From NCBI GenBank assembly GCA_963921825.1, contig OY997588.1, positions 5,904,001-5,968,000 of the forward strand: a stretch of DNA of 64,000 bases, read 5' to 3'. Positions 9,281-20,054 of the stretch are shown piece by piece. Under the pieces are notes generated by a model, which was given only the letters and a program-made list of their open reading frames with translations, had not been told where the DNA came from and searched no databases. The position numbers and the translations under genes are program-made. The stretch is from Erodium maritimum (Eukaryota; Streptophyta; Magnoliopsida; Geraniales; Geraniaceae). Each line of letters starts with the position of its first letter. Positions within the stretch are counted from its first letter, which is position 1.

Positions 9281-11794
9281 TATATACCATAAAATTAGGA
9301 GACACGGTGATTATTTTTTTAGCCTGTTCTCTAGACGCAGCCTGTTCTCTGCTAGGGTTTTCTAGGGTGCAGGTTTTGCGAGAAACAGCTGCCTTCCATG
9401 GATTTTTCGACGACGGTGACGAGTGGAGAGGGCGGTGTGGCAGACGACGTCCACTGGGGGCCGCGTCTGGTGGAATCCGGTGAGCAGGGAGGTTCTCCGA
9501 TGGTGGGGGACGTCCTTGGTCACGGGTGGGTGGAGCCGGAGGATGAAACGGAGCGGGGCTCTGAGCCTTCGGCGGAGGAGACGCCGGTGGAGGAGATGAC
9601 GACGGTGGAGGAGGTCACGCCGGTGATATCAGCTGGGCCTTGGTCGGGGAGGGTGTCGAGCCTCCCGGAGATGCAGTTCTCGGCTGCACCGGTGGCGGAG
9701 GATGGCTGGGTGGTGGGGGGTCGGCTTCGATCCGGACCGCCCCCCCTCCGTCGTACGGTGGCGAGGGGTCCCAGGCCGCGTCGGTTGGGCGTTGGGGTGG
9801 GCCGGAGCGGGGTGGGGCAGGGTGGCACTGCTGTCGCGGAGGGGGTATTGCATGGCACGGGAGACGATCCGGTCGTGGTTTCGTCGGACTCTGTGTCCGG
9901 GACGGATGCGAGGACGGGTTCGCCGGACTCGGCATCGGAGCTGGAGGAGAGGGTGGGGCCGGAGGAGGTGCCTTGGCGGCGACGGCAGGGGAAGGAACCT
10001 ATGACGGCTAGGGTTTCGCCACCTCGGGCCAGGGAGGAGGCGGGTTTGGGCCGAGGACTTATGCCCGATGCTCGCAGGGCTGGTCTCCCGAGGCCAGGGC
10101 TGGGCCCTCATCCGGGCTGGACCCGGGGAGGCGTGGGAGACGTGGCGGCTTGGGCCGCCCGTTATGGAGCGGGTCGAGGTGCACATGGTGGACCGGGGGC
10201 GGATCTGAGGCCTGGGGCGGGTCGGGTGCCTGAATCGGCTTTCAGGGGTGTCCCATCAGTGGGCACTGGAGAGGAGAAGGGGGAACAGGTGGAGCTGGAC
10301 CGCCGGATGGGGGCTATGCGGATCAGGGAAGTCGTGGTCCCAGTTCAGGAGGTCACGGGCAGGGGGAACCTCTACAGGTATGCGCTGGCAGCCAAGCACC
10401 TGACCTCCAAGACTGTCTTGTGGAAGCCAGTGGTGGCACGCATGGAAGACGTCTGGGGTATGAAGGTGGAGGCGAAACCATTGGAAGGTGGTCTAGTGGC
10501 CTTTTACTTCAGAACGGCTAAGGAAAGGGAAAGGGTTCTGCTGGGGGAACCCTGGTCGTTCAGGGACTCATTGGTCCTGTTTACCGACTTGAGGGCGCAC
10601 ATGCAGGTTAGTGATCTGCAGTTCCACCACTTCTCAGTTTGGGCGCGGGTGTCCAATCTTCCAATTGGGGCCTGGACGAGGGATGTGGGTTTTAGAGTTG
10701 GCAACGCATTGGACGTTTGTCAAGGCGTAGATGTTGATAGGGATAGGCTCTGTTGGGGGGACTTTATGAAGGTTCGGATCAGGGCAGATATCAGGATTCC
10801 CCTGCAGAGTCAGCTTTGGTTCCGCCTCTCTGTCTCGCAGGTACGGACACGTCTGCTAATTTCTTATGAGTTTTTACCTGAACATTGCTTCGGTTGCTGT
10901 TGTGCGGGTCACCTCTTTCCGGTCTGTCCGGTTGTGGGCAGCTCGAGGGGTGTAACCCTGAGAGCACATGGGGACCCGCGGTCGGCCTTGGAGAAGGCGA
11001 AGCGCGGGAAGGCCATCCCGGGAACGAACTGGACCTACTTAGGTGGGTCGGACAGAGGTGTAGGGGGGTCGGACAGAGGTGTAGGGGGGTCGGACAGAGG
11101 TGTCCGAGCTAAAGATACCACACGAACACCAGGGCGGAAGGAGGGGCCGGGGTGGTGGGGGCGCAGTCAAGCAGGGGTTGAGGAGGATCGGACCGCCTGG
11201 ATGGCTAGGGATGTGGCACCGTCACTATCAGGGAATAAGAGACTAGTGCGGGAGGAGGAGCCGGATGAGGAAGAGGACTCGGCGGCGTCCAATGAGGTTT
11301 CACCTACAGCGGCGGGGGGCTCCAAGCACCCTCGCCTCCAGGAATGAGTCCGACAGGGGCCAGGGAGGGGTTGGTCGGTTGTACCTTCTCCCTGGTGTAT
11401 AGGTGGCATTGGTACCACCAACAGCTGACATGTTACTACCCTACCACTTCGGGGTCAGCATTCCCGCGTTCAGGAGCCCTACCACTATCAAGCAAGGGAG
11501 GACGACGCACGCTGACATACCGGGGGAGTAATTGGTCCACCGTTGTTTACTTATCCTCTGGTCTGCTCGATCGGTTCCTTTTGGTTGGGGTATACTGTAT
11601 CGGTATCTCCGGATGCTAACGCAGTCCCAAATCCCCGACCGCAATTATTCTACAGAGCACATTTACTCTTTATGCACTTGTCTTTCCAATTATTCTAGTT
11701 TGGTTTATGTACGGTGACTTCCCTTTGTGGGGTCCCCGAGTTACTTTATATTAATGAATATCTCAATTTCCTTTCAAAAAAAAATATATACCAT
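9281..11794 (+). mobile_element. ORF1-only LINE-like retroelement with target-site duplication
   Basis: The element is bounded by TATATACCAT at 9281-9290 and again at 11785-11794, directly after an A-run that closes its 3' end. That is the expected footprint of target-primed reverse transcription. Inside are a short leader with the 12-nt direct repeat AGCCTGTTCTCT, one long ORF (9398-11347) and about 440 nt of 3' non-coding DNA. There is no room for, and no trace of, an endonuclease or reverse transcriptase, so it must have moved with enzymes supplied in trans. The 3' end lies about 270 bp upstream of the SLD start codon. The perfect repeats and open ORF suggest a fairly young insertion. Confidence 0.7.
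9398..11347 (+). CDS. Gag-like ORF1 protein, DUF4283 plus CCHC zinc knuckle
   Basis: An intact 649-residue frame starting at ATG. The first 320 residues are low-complexity, acidic and then Gly/Arg/Pro-rich. About residues 326-440 match the DUF4283 pattern of plant L1 ORF1 proteins. Residues 497-510 form a C-x2-C-x4-H-x4-C knuckle (CFGCCCAGHLFPVC). After the knuckle, a 21-nt unit repeated three times at about 11042-11103 encodes GGSDRGV three times. The tail is acidic and then basic. In the family this protein binds the element RNA. GC content is far above the surrounding DNA. A host role after domestication cannot be excluded, but the retroposon footprint favours an element protein. Confidence 0.75.
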   Translation: MDFSTTVTSGEGGVADDVHWGPRLVESGEQGGSPMVGDVLGHGWVEPEDETERGSEPSAEETPVEEMTTVEEVTPVISAGPWSGRVSSLPEMQFSAAPVAEDGWVVGGRLRSGPPPLRRTVARGPRPRRLGVGVGRSGVGQGGTAVAEGVLHGTGDDPVVVSSDSVSGTDARTGSPDSASELEERVGPEEVPWRRRQGKEPMTARVSPPRAREEAGLGRGLMPDARRAGLPRPGLGPHPGWTRGGVGDVAAWAARYGAGRGAHGGPGADLRPGAGRVPESAFRGVPSVGTGEEKGEQVELDRRMGAMRIREVVVPVQEVTGRGNLYRYALAAKHLTSKTVLWKPVVARMEDVWGMKVEAKPLEGGLVAFYFRTAKERERVLLGEPWSFRDSLVLFTDLRAHMQVSDLQFHHFSVWARVSNLPIGAWTRDVGFRVGNALDVCQGVDVDRDRLCWGDFMKVRIRADIRIPLQSQLWFRLSVSQVRTRLLISYEFLPEHCFGCCCAGHLFPVCPVVGSSRGVTLRAHGDPRSALEKAKRGKAIPGTNWTYLGGSDRGVGGSDRGVGGSDRGVRAKDTTRTPGRKEGPGWWGRSQAGVEEDRTAWMARDVAPSLSGNKRLVREEEPDEEEDSAASNEVSPTAAGGSKHPRLQE

Positions 11795-12055
11795 TTCCAA
11801 TTTTTTTTTACTTATTTAGTTTAAATAGAATATTTAACCTACATCAAAAAAAAGAAGAATATTTAACCTACAGCTACAGATCTCCAAAGAAGTCACCTGC
11901 ACCATTATTTTTTAGCTCTGCACACCCACTGCTGGCATTGGCTTGCCCGTTCGATTACAATTTCATCTTTAAAAGCTCTGTGTGGCCATTTTTGAATCAT
12001 TCGCCTTGCTCTTCACTTTCCTATCTGATCCAATCCCATCTTCCTTCTCGCTCCA
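11795..12055 (+). promoter_or_regulatory. SLD promoter and 5' leader region
   Basis: About 260 bp separate the retroelement from the desaturase start codon. It is AT-rich at first, then turns pyrimidine-rich near 12000-12050, as expected of a plant leader. The older upstream promoter must now lie beyond the 2.5-kb insertion. No clear TATA box was assigned. Confidence 0.4.
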
Positions 12056-13399
12056 ATGGCGGAGCCAAGGAAGCACATTTCGCAGCAAGATCTCGCCACC
12101 CACAACAAGCCCGGAGATCTGTGGATCTCCATCCAGGGCAAGGTCTACGACGTCTCCGATTGGGCCAGGGACCACCCCGGCGGAGCCACCCCTCTCCTCA
12201 ATCTCGCCGGCAAGGACGTCACCGATGCCTTCGTCGCCTACCATCCCGCCTCCGCTTGGCAGCACCTCGGCAAGTTCTTCAATGGCTACTACCTCGAAGA
12301 CTACTCCGTCTCCGAGGTCTCCAAGGACTACCGACAGCTCCTCTCCCACTTCACCAAACTGGGTCTCTTCGAGAAGAAAGGCCACGGCGTCTTCTTCACC
12401 TTCTGCCTCATGACGGCGCTCCTCGCCGCCAGCGTCTACGGCGTTTTGTGCTCGGACAGCACTTGGGTCCACCTGCTCTCCGGTGGGTTAATGGGTTGTC
12501 TCTGGATCCAGAGCGGGTGGATCGGGCACGATTCGGGTCACTACCAGGTGATGTCCAGCCGGAGATTCAACAGATTGGCGCAGGTCCTCACCGGAAACTG
12601 CCTCGCCGGCATCAGCATCGCGTGGTGGAAGTGGAACCACAACGCCCACCACATTGCCGTCAACAGCCTCGAGTTCGATCCAGATCTACAGCACATGCCC
12701 TTCTTCGCCGTCTCCTCCAAGTTCTTCAATTCCTTAACCTCTTACTTCTACGACCGCAAAATGAGCTTCGATTCCGCCACCAGGTTCCTCGTCAGCTACC
12801 AGCACCTCTCCTTCTACCCCGTCATGTGCCTCGCTCGCCTCAATCTCTTCGCCCAATCCTTCATCCTCCTCCTCTCCAATCGAATCGTCCACAACCGAGG
12901 TCAGGAGATTCTGGGCATCTTAATCTTCTGGATCTGGTACCCTCTCCTAGTCTCCTACTTACCCAATTCCGCAGAGAGGGCCATGTTCGTCCTCGCGAGC
13001 TTCTCCGTCACCGGGATCCAGCACGTCCAGTTCTGCCTGAACCACTTCTCCGCCAGGGTCTACGTCGGCTCGCCGGCCGGCAACGACTGGTTCGAGAAGC
13101 AGACCAACGGAACCGTCAACATCTCCTGCCTCCCGTGGATGGATTGGTTCCACGGCGGCCTCCAGTTCCAGATCGAGCACCACCTCTTCCCGAGGCTTCC
13201 CCGAGGCCAGCTCAGGACCGTAGCTCCGTTCGTCAAGGAGCTCTGTAAGAAGCACAACCTCCCCTACGACATCGGGACCTTCTACGAGGTCAACCTCATG
13301 ACCCTGAGGACTCTCCGAGCCACGGCTCTGCAAGCTCGCGATCTCTCCAACCCAGTTCCGAAGAATCTGCTCTGGGAAGCTGTCAACACCCATGGATGA
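12056..13399 (+). CDS. SLD: Sphingolipid delta(8)-desaturase (cytochrome b5 fusion)
   Basis: Inserts the delta-8 double bond into the long-chain base of plant sphingolipids at the ER. The 447-residue single-exon protein matches the usual length of about 449. The N-terminal cytochrome b5 domain carries HPGG at residues 40-43. The three histidine boxes are HDSGH (158-162), HNAHH (195-199) and QIEHH (372-376). Replacement of the first His of box 3 by Gln is the hallmark of front-end desaturases. Hydrophobic segments lie between the boxes. The start ATG follows a pyrimidine-rich leader and gives the full b5 domain. Third codon positions are strongly C-rich, so long shadow frames occur on both strands. 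The gene looks intact. Similar front-end fatty-acyl desaturases exist, but plant proteins of this type are mostly SLDs. Confidence 0.95.
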   Translation: MAEPRKHISQQDLATHNKPGDLWISIQGKVYDVSDWARDHPGGATPLLNLAGKDVTDAFVAYHPASAWQHLGKFFNGYYLEDYSVSEVSKDYRQLLSHFTKLGLFEKKGHGVFFTFCLMTALLAASVYGVLCSDSTWVHLLSGGLMGCLWIQSGWIGHDSGHYQVMSSRRFNRLAQVLTGNCLAGISIAWWKWNHNAHHIAVNSLEFDPDLQHMPFFAVSSKFFNSLTSYFYDRKMSFDSATRFLVSYQHLSFYPVMCLARLNLFAQSFILLLSNRIVHNRGQEILGILIFWIWYPLLVSYLPNSAERAMFVLASFSVTGIQHVQFCLNHFSARVYVGSPAGNDWFEKQTNGTVNISCLPWMDWFHGGLQFQIEHHLFPRLPRGQLRTVAPFVKELCKKHNLPYDIGTFYEVNLMTLRTLRATALQARDLSNPVPKNLLWEAVNTHG

Positions 13400-14033
13400 T
13401 CCTCACCATTGTTGCTTTAATTTATGCTTTTTCCCCAATTCGGCAAATCCTTTGTTTTTGGACCTGATTTGTATTAATCAATTTAATATATTGTATTTTC
13501 GGAATTTAGTTTATAGCGTAATCCTATAGACTATAGTTTACAATTTCGAATTAAATATGAAATCAGTTAATAGTAGTAATCTTGATCGCGCTTAACAAAA
13601 CATATCGAAACTAATTTGAACAAGCGATAATAGTAATCACTAATCACTTATCACTTCCAATTTCAATCTTTGTTATTCGATAGTATTTACCCAAATAAAC
13701 AACCAATCTAATATACGAAAATCAAACCCCGATTAACGAATTAGTTACCTTAATTAGTTATACCTTGTGAAAAGACAACTCTGTCCCTAAAATGTACTCT
13801 GTCTCTCTGATTCGACACGGTACAGAAATGGAAATCGACCCACGATTCCACGATCTCTATGAAAAAAACAAAACACGTCCGTAAATCTCTCTAACTGAAA
13901 ACAGAACCTTTTATTCCTCTCACTCCCGAAAAAAAACCCGAAACCACAGACACAGTCTCTCTCGCCGCCGCAAAAAGAGGCGGAGATTTCTCAGGAATCG
14001 CCGAGAATCCGGCGAGCAAGCGGAGTTTCCGGG
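13400..14033. other. SLD 3' flank and LBD promoter
   Basis: AT-rich spacer between two plus-strand genes. The first part should hold the SLD 3' UTR. The last 150 bp before the LBD start turn CT-rich and then GC-rich, like a 5' leader. No repeat was recognised. Confidence 0.4.
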
Positions 14034-14624
14034 ATGAAGAGAGGCGCCGCCGCCGCCGCCGCCGGATCGCACTCCCCGGCTTGCGCGGCGTGTAAGCACC
14101 AGCGCAGAAAGTGCGCTGCCACCTGTCCTCTGGCTCCTCATTTTCCTCCGAACCGCAAATCCGATTTCCTCAACGCTCACAAGCTCTTCGGCGTCAGCAA
14201 CATCCTCAAAACCCTCGAGGACGTCACCGATCCCAAGCTCCGGGACCACGCCGTCATGTCCATCGTCTACCACGCCAACGCACGCGCCGCCGACCCCGTC
14301 GGCGGCTGCCTCCGCATCGTCACCGACCTCGGCCGCCAGATCGACCAGACCACCGCCGAACTCCGCCTCGTCCGCCGCCAGCTCTCCGCCTTCCGCGCCG
14401 CCGCCAGCAACCGCTCCGCCGCTCCCGGCGTGTACTCCAGGCTTCTCAACAACGCGCCGCCGCCGGAGTCCTGTTACGGCGGTGGTGAGTCGGTGAAGAA
14501 CGAAGGGTTGGAGTGTTGGTTCGGGAAGCAGCCGCTGGCTGACGTGTCCGAGGACATCAAGCCGCTTCTGCAGATGTTCGATGCGAGGCATTCCAATTCC
14601 ATTGACGCGCTCGACGCTAATTGA
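14034..14624 (+). CDS. LOB-domain transcription factor, LBD27/LBD22-like
   Basis: Plant-specific nuclear DNA-binding protein of 196 residues. An alanine run (residues 5-10) precedes the LOB domain. The zinc-binding C block CAACKHQRRKCAATC is at 17-31 with C-x2-C-x6-C-x3-C spacing. The Gly-Ala-Ser-type block with FLNAHKLFGVSN follows, and then a leucine-rich coiled segment around LGRQIDQTTAELRLVRRQL. The diverged wording of the C block and GAS block resembles LBD27 (pollen asymmetric division in Arabidopsis) more than AS2-type class I proteins. It is read here as one exon, although many LBD genes have an intron inside the domain. The close paralogue identity is inferred from memory of the family. 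Confidence 0.88.
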   Translation: MKRGAAAAAAGSHSPACAACKHQRRKCAATCPLAPHFPPNRKSDFLNAHKLFGVSNILKTLEDVTDPKLRDHAVMSIVYHANARAADPVGGCLRIVTDLGRQIDQTTAELRLVRRQLSAFRAAASNRSAAPGVYSRLLNNAPPPESCYGGGESVKNEGLECWFGKQPLADVSEDIKPLLQMFDARHSNSIDALDAN

Positions 14625-15595
14625 GCCGTGGACAACCTCAGACTCAGCGCCGGTTCGTATCAATGTTTCATCATCAACCTTAAAGTTCGAAATCGACACT
14701 TTCATTAAATGCTCTGTTTTTGTTGCTCTGTTTAAGCCAATGGGATTGAAGAGTGAGTCTTAATTAGCTGCTTCAATTTGGTGGCTTGTTTAAATCCACC
14801 AATCTTCTCAATTTTGTTCAGTACAATGCATGAATCAACTAAATTTACAGAATGTTAAAAGAGTAATTTTGGAAGCAATTCTCATTCAAATGGAAAATTA
14901 TACCCACAAATGTAAGTTCTAAGATGGTGTAAGGGTATGAATTATTGAGTTTCCACATATAATGCTTTGATCCATGGCATGCTGATTCATAGTAGTACAC
15001 AGTTTCAGTGTAATTTATCATCACTCCACCTAAAAATGTGACCTTTTTACCCTTTGCAGTGACAAAAGAGAAGAAAAGGGTAGAGAAGATTGAGAGAAAA
15101 ATTGATGTTTTCACCTGCACTTGTACTCTGCTTGTTCTACCCAAACGAATACGAATAAATGGAATCAATCATGTTTACTTTCTAACGACGTCGTTTTAAA
15201 GTATAAGATAACTGGATCGGTAATCGGTGGAAATTTATGGAGATAGGGACAGGCTTGTTTCGTATTGGGCCTGGATCTGTCCACACAGCTGACGATTTGG
15301 GCCTCTTGTGCAAATTTAACTATTTCGTCGTTTTGTAGCTTACTTGCAAGATGGAATGTTGGAATAAAAATAAATAAATATTATTGTTAAGCATCAATTC
15401 ATATTTGCGAGCAAAGACAGATATGAAAACCTCTGACATATTCCAGTACCATTCATTGGTTAATTGCCTTATTTTGTCCCTCTTTTTTATCCATACCAGA
15501 GATCCAAAACACAACCCTTCATTAATTTCTATCCATACGGTAACATTATGCAGTGACACAATTAAGGATCAACCAAATACCTCTATTTTATAATA
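14625..15595. other. Intergenic, LBD 3' flank
   Basis: AT-rich DNA after the LBD stop codon. Only short frames occur. No element could be named before the MITE that begins at 15605. Confidence 0.4.
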
Positions 15596-15949
15596 TAATT
15601 AAAAGGGGTAATTCCATTTTAGTACCCTAAAACTTTCGGATTTCGTTTTTAGTACCCTAAATGTTTTTTGTGCCACTTCAGTACCCTAAATCTTTGTTAA
15701 TTCCAGTTCATGTGCCTTGCACATGACCCTATCTTTTATAATAATACCAAAACCACACTTTGGTAGTTTAAATAAATTGAATTTTTGAAAAATAAAAATG
15801 ATTTTTTATAAATAAAAAATCAGACGTTGGGTACTAAACTGGAATAAACAAAGATTTAGGGTACTGAAGTGACACAAAAAACATTTAGGGTACTAAAAAC
15901 GAAATCCGAAAGTTTTAGGGTACTAAAATGGAATTATCCCTAATTAAAA
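15596..15949. mobile_element. Long-TIR MITE with 9-bp duplication (Mutator-like)
   Basis: The element spans 15605-15940 (336 bp) and is flanked on both sides by TAATTAAAA (15596-15604 and 15941-15949). The terminal inverted repeats run for about 100 bp each, beginning GGGGTAATTCCATTTTAGT on the left. They contain several spaced copies of AGTACCCTAAA. A perfect 9-bp duplication with very long inverted repeats points to a MULE-derived MITE. It encodes nothing. The perfect duplication and close arm match suggest a young insertion. Confidence 0.85.
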
Positions 15950-17427
15950 ATTCTAGATAATCATTATCTAGTTCAATGGATGGTTTAGTTTCAATAAAAA
16001 CCATTAATCATATCAACTATAACTAATTGGAAATTTTAATAGATAACTTGATATCATAACGTTCACATATTGTTTATTATCAAATTATAATCCAAATAAA
16101 AGCTGGTTCTTACATCATAACGGTTGACCGTAACTTTTGATAGCTTTCATCTAAAAAATGGACGGATGTTAAGTGAGAATGCGAATGTCAAATTTGCCCT
16201 TAAAGGGTATTGTTATTACTTTAAAAAATAAGGTCACTTAAAGTTATGAAACAAGATTACTCTTCTATGATTCCCATAATTTTTTTTTACTTTGACTAAT
16301 GAACATGTCTTCGAGATCAAAAATCATGAAAATAATTTTTTTTCACTAATTCTTCTTTAATCACCTCTTCTTTTATGATAATTTACACCAGACACAACAT
16401 CAAAATACATGATATGCATAAAAATATAAATAAATAAACTATAAGTTTACGAAAATTCTATTACACACAATAAAATAAATAAATAATAAATTAATCTATA
16501 AACTTAAATATAATAAACTATAAGTTTATATATATTAAGAAATATAAAGGAAATGTAAATAAATAAATAAATAAATAAATTATAAGTTTATGAAAATACC
16601 AGTATACACAATAAAATATATAAACAATAAATTAATTTATAAACTTAAATAAGAATACAAATAAGTATAACTAGGCTTTGTAAAGTTTACCCAAAAATCA
16701 AGTTTCACACTTCATTTTGAAAAGAAAAAAAATTGTCTATTGATTCTAAAAATCCACAAATTGTTTTATTAAAACAAACTTAAAGAAGAAGAACAAGAGA
16801 GGTTAATAATAAAAAAAAAATTACATGTCATTTATCAAATATTCTGATAGTTTGTAATAATTTATGGTAATTGATTGTTATGATTTAAAAGGGTAATTTG
16901 GTATTTAAAAAAATCAAAGGTCATATGCGTTGTATACCACCGAATTCTAACGTTTTCCATTATATATCACAAATTTGTTGTCTTCTTGCATTCTAATTTC
17001 AGTACGTTCTTTTGAGTTGCTTTAGCTTGTAATCTTTATTTTGTTTATTTATTTATTTTTCTATGATTAAAAATAGATTAAAACATATAAATAAAAAAAT
17101 AAAACAGTTAATAATTAGTGTAAATGGATATGATAATCGGAAGGGTTGGGACAAAATTCAGTCTAAACAAGTGATGAATGTAAGAAGTGGCTGGCATGTT
17201 GTGGGTGTGCAGTCAATATATACACATAGGAAAGAGGAATTAAACAGGTTTAGGTTGTATCCTATGTTAAACATGGGGAGATGTAGGGTTTGGGTCAACG
17301 CGTTTTTGACCCAATATTAAGGCCATGTGAAACGAGTGACATTATTAATCATCAGTTACTAATTAGTAAAATTAATAGAGAACAAATAAATGGAATTTCA
17401 ATTTTGTTTTCCCTCATAAATGAGAAA

Positions 17428-17462
<35 letters not shown>

Positions 17463-19268
17463 GGAGTATGGACCATGGTTTAGGAGGTTGGACCGTTCAG
17501 TTCATTAATGATGAATCGAAAGAGAAAGTGGTTATTGAATTTGACAACTCAAACTCCATCCATTATTCTCTGCACATCACTATTTGGACCCTCACTTCTC
17601 CACTGTGTGTGTGCCTCTTTTATTCGTTACAGATTGTCATACCTATTTTCTTATTAAGGTATTGTTCCGTTCCCATGTAAGAAATATGTGATTTTTTTTA
17701 GTATTTTAACATAGGTCCAGAAAAATCAACATCGACGGTTGTTAAACATCAGTCGAATTTAGTTGGGACGAGCGAGCATAATCATTCGACTTGTTTTTGT
17801 ATCTAAATCATCCGACATTTCAGTCTAATTCATAAACATATGTGATCAAAACTTAAGATATACGGTTTAACATTTTCAATTTTTGAATAATTTATTATTC
17901 GTGTTTTTGACCAATACCTTATAATAGGTTTTTTTACGTTTCCACTTCTTTGTTTAGTATTTTCACACATTTACCTTTTTTTGAAATGGTAGGGTACTGT
18001 ATCTTATTTAAACTGAGTCAAGATACAAACCTGTGCATCTGGTACAGTGAAACAGGCCACGAAAGAACATGTATGGAACAGGCTGCCCTGGCTAGTCAAT
18101 GGCCCGTCCCGTTCGCTGTCCTAGGAATATACTCGAGTTTAGCATCCTCGAGAGTACATAAAATAGACCGACATTCCATAACGGACGACCTATGGGAGAA
18201 TATAAAGGACTAGACTCCTGAATCAGGTGCACAATATACTGTGCATCGCATTAGTTTAATCTTTTACAATGGATTTGACTTGATATATGTTATTTTCAAA
18301 TATAAAAATATATTTAGGAGTAAATGAAGTTAAATTTGGATCTAAAGGAAGGTCAAACCATAAGAAGATCCATTGTTGATATATTTCGTCAGTCTCTAGT
18401 GGCCTAGAATCAATTATAAAGTCGATACTAATAGTGTTAAACGCCGTTCGCTCCATACACAAACCATCCGATTCTATTGAAACTCAGACCGATCATTCAA
18501 TTTCACGAGCTGAAACAACCCGAATCTATTCTCCTCCAAACTCGTACATGTTCTTTTGTTCATTCCCTAGACCCTAACCTAACTAGCAACACACATGTAG
18601 ACCCAAAGGCAACAAAAATTGGTGGAGAGCTAGGAAGAATGTGCAATCAATAACAAATAGATGGCATGAACAATTAGCAAGTTTAAAACCAACCTAATTC
18701 ATCTCTGAAACTCATACTAACTGCTGAAGCCTGAAGCGAGTGTTAACAAACTTGAATCGAATAAATCGAAATTTATAATTCTTCTGACAGTTTCGATATG
18801 AATTGAATTCCACCCCCAATAATTGGGAAATTGGAGCACCACTACTTTTTTTTCCCATGAAAATTGACCTTAAATAGAAACTCAGAAATCAGAAACAGTC
18901 CCATAAAAGTGTGCATTGATTTCAGTGCAGAGGCCTAGAATCAGGAACTAAACCATTTGGATCAAATCCATAGAAATTAAGGACATAGTTACAAATAATA
19001 CCCACATAAGTAATAAATTAGTGTTAAAAACAGATAATTAGAAGAATATAATAATGTATGCAAATTATATAATTGATATTGCAATAACCAACAACAAATT
19101 GAAGAAAATCATCACCCACTTGTAAATGGTAAAATGGTAAATTTCAGCAACCAAAAACACTACCCTCTCTGCTTCTTCTTCTTCTTCCCCAATTTGCTAC
19201 ACACAGTAGGAGCAATCAACACCAGCACAAGCACAAGCACGGCCCATTGTAATGTCAAATTGATGAGA
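15950..19268. other. Gene-free AT-rich interval
   Basis: Over 3 kb without a recognisable gene. It holds TAAATAAA-type low-complexity blocks near 16400-16640, a (TA)n microsatellite at about 17435-17462, and only short spurious frames. The last 150 bp before 19269 probably belong to the 3' UTR of the NHL gene. Confidence 0.5.
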
Positions 19269-20054
19269 TCAGTAGGTCCATCTCCAGATCTTGATCCGGA
19301 GATCGACCGTGCAATCGGAGTTTTTGACGGAACCCACCGTGGGGGTCTTACCTTTGGGCTGCGCCGCCTTGATTCCGTCGCAGGTCACCTTAATCCCGAC
19401 CTTCCTGCTCTTGAACCCGCCGACCTTCACCTTCACGTTCGTGTCCATCCGAATTTTGATCGGCGCTCCGGCTTTCCTCTTCAGATCTGACCGGAGCGAC
19501 TTCGCGGAGTCGGGGTCCAGATCCAGCGACCCGGCCACGACGGGCCGGAGCGCGGTGGTGTTCCGCTTGTAGCTCGTGAACGCCGGGAGGGTGCCGTTGC
19601 CCAGAACGACGTCGTCGGAGGTCAGGGCGTAGACCGTGAAGGGCTCGTAGAAGAAATTGATGTGGTTGTTGGGGTTGTGGGAGGAGACGGTGAGGTTCAT
19701 GAGCGTCACCAGGTGGGAGGAGGCGGAGTCAGGCGCCGTCGTCAGGTTCAGCTTCGCCACGCGCATGGTCAGCACCTCGAATGTCGGGCGGTGGGGCCGG
19801 TACAGCACGTACAGGGCGGCGCCGGCGATCGCCGCCAGGAGGGCCAGAGCCAGGAGGAGGAGAATCGTCCAGAAGCAGCAGCAGCAACAGTAATTCCGGC
19901 GGCTCCGCCGGTGGCTCCGGTGGTGGGGCTGACGGTAAGGGATCCGGGCCGGGTTGTAGAGGTTCGGCGGCTTGGCCACGTTGGCAGGCGCCGGCGCGGC
20001 GGGGGCGCCGCCGTTGGCGGCGGGTTTGGAAGATGGGTACACTCTGTCGGTCAT
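19269..20054 (-). CDS. NDR1/HIN1-like protein 13-type LEA_2 membrane protein
   Basis: A 261-residue single-exon protein. It starts MTDRVYPSSKP, has a Pro/Ala-rich cytosolic head, a basic RRSRRNY patch followed by five cysteines in a row (possible S-acylation), one transmembrane segment (about residues 61-90), and a lumenal or apoplastic LEA_2 domain. NHL signatures include HNPNNHINFFYE, PFTVY, the DLDPDSAKSLRSDL stretch and a KVTCDG segment near the C-terminus. The head and tail (ending DLRIKIWRWTY) match what I remember of Arabidopsis NHL13, a plasma-membrane protein needed for antibacterial immunity. Several N-glycosylation sites (NLT, NTT, NGT) sit outside the membrane. The upstream leader is rich in GA/CT repeats. 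Function is inferred from the family. Confidence 0.9.
   Translation of the reverse strand: MTDRVYPSSKPAANGGAPAAPAPANVAKPPNLYNPARIPYRQPHHRSHRRSRRNYCCCCCFWTILLLLALALLAAIAGAALYVLYRPHRPTFEVLTMRVAKLNLTTAPDSASSHLVTLMNLTVSSHNPNNHINFFYEPFTVYALTSDDVVLGNGTLPAFTSYKRNTTALRPVVAGSLDLDPDSAKSLRSDLKRKAGAPIKIRMDTNVKVKVGGFKSRKVGIKVTCDGIKAAQPKGKTPTVGSVKNSDCTVDLRIKIWRWTY

Noticed and set aside
9520-10186. Long minus-strand frames opposite the ORF1 gene
   Set aside because: Pro/Arg/Ser-rich antisense shadows of a very GC-rich coding strand, with no domain.
11938-13248. 436-codon plus-strand frame overlapping the SLD gene
   Set aside because: Arg/Pro-rich shadow frame created by the GC-rich third positions of SLD. 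The SLD frame has all family motifs.
14111-14488. 125-codon Arg/Pro-rich frame inside the LBD gene
   Set aside because: Out-of-frame shadow. The LOB domain is in the 14034 frame.
12056-14624. SLD and LBD as a functional cluster
   Set aside because: Adjacent on one strand but unrelated in role. Plants rarely use such pairs, and nothing in the sequence links them.
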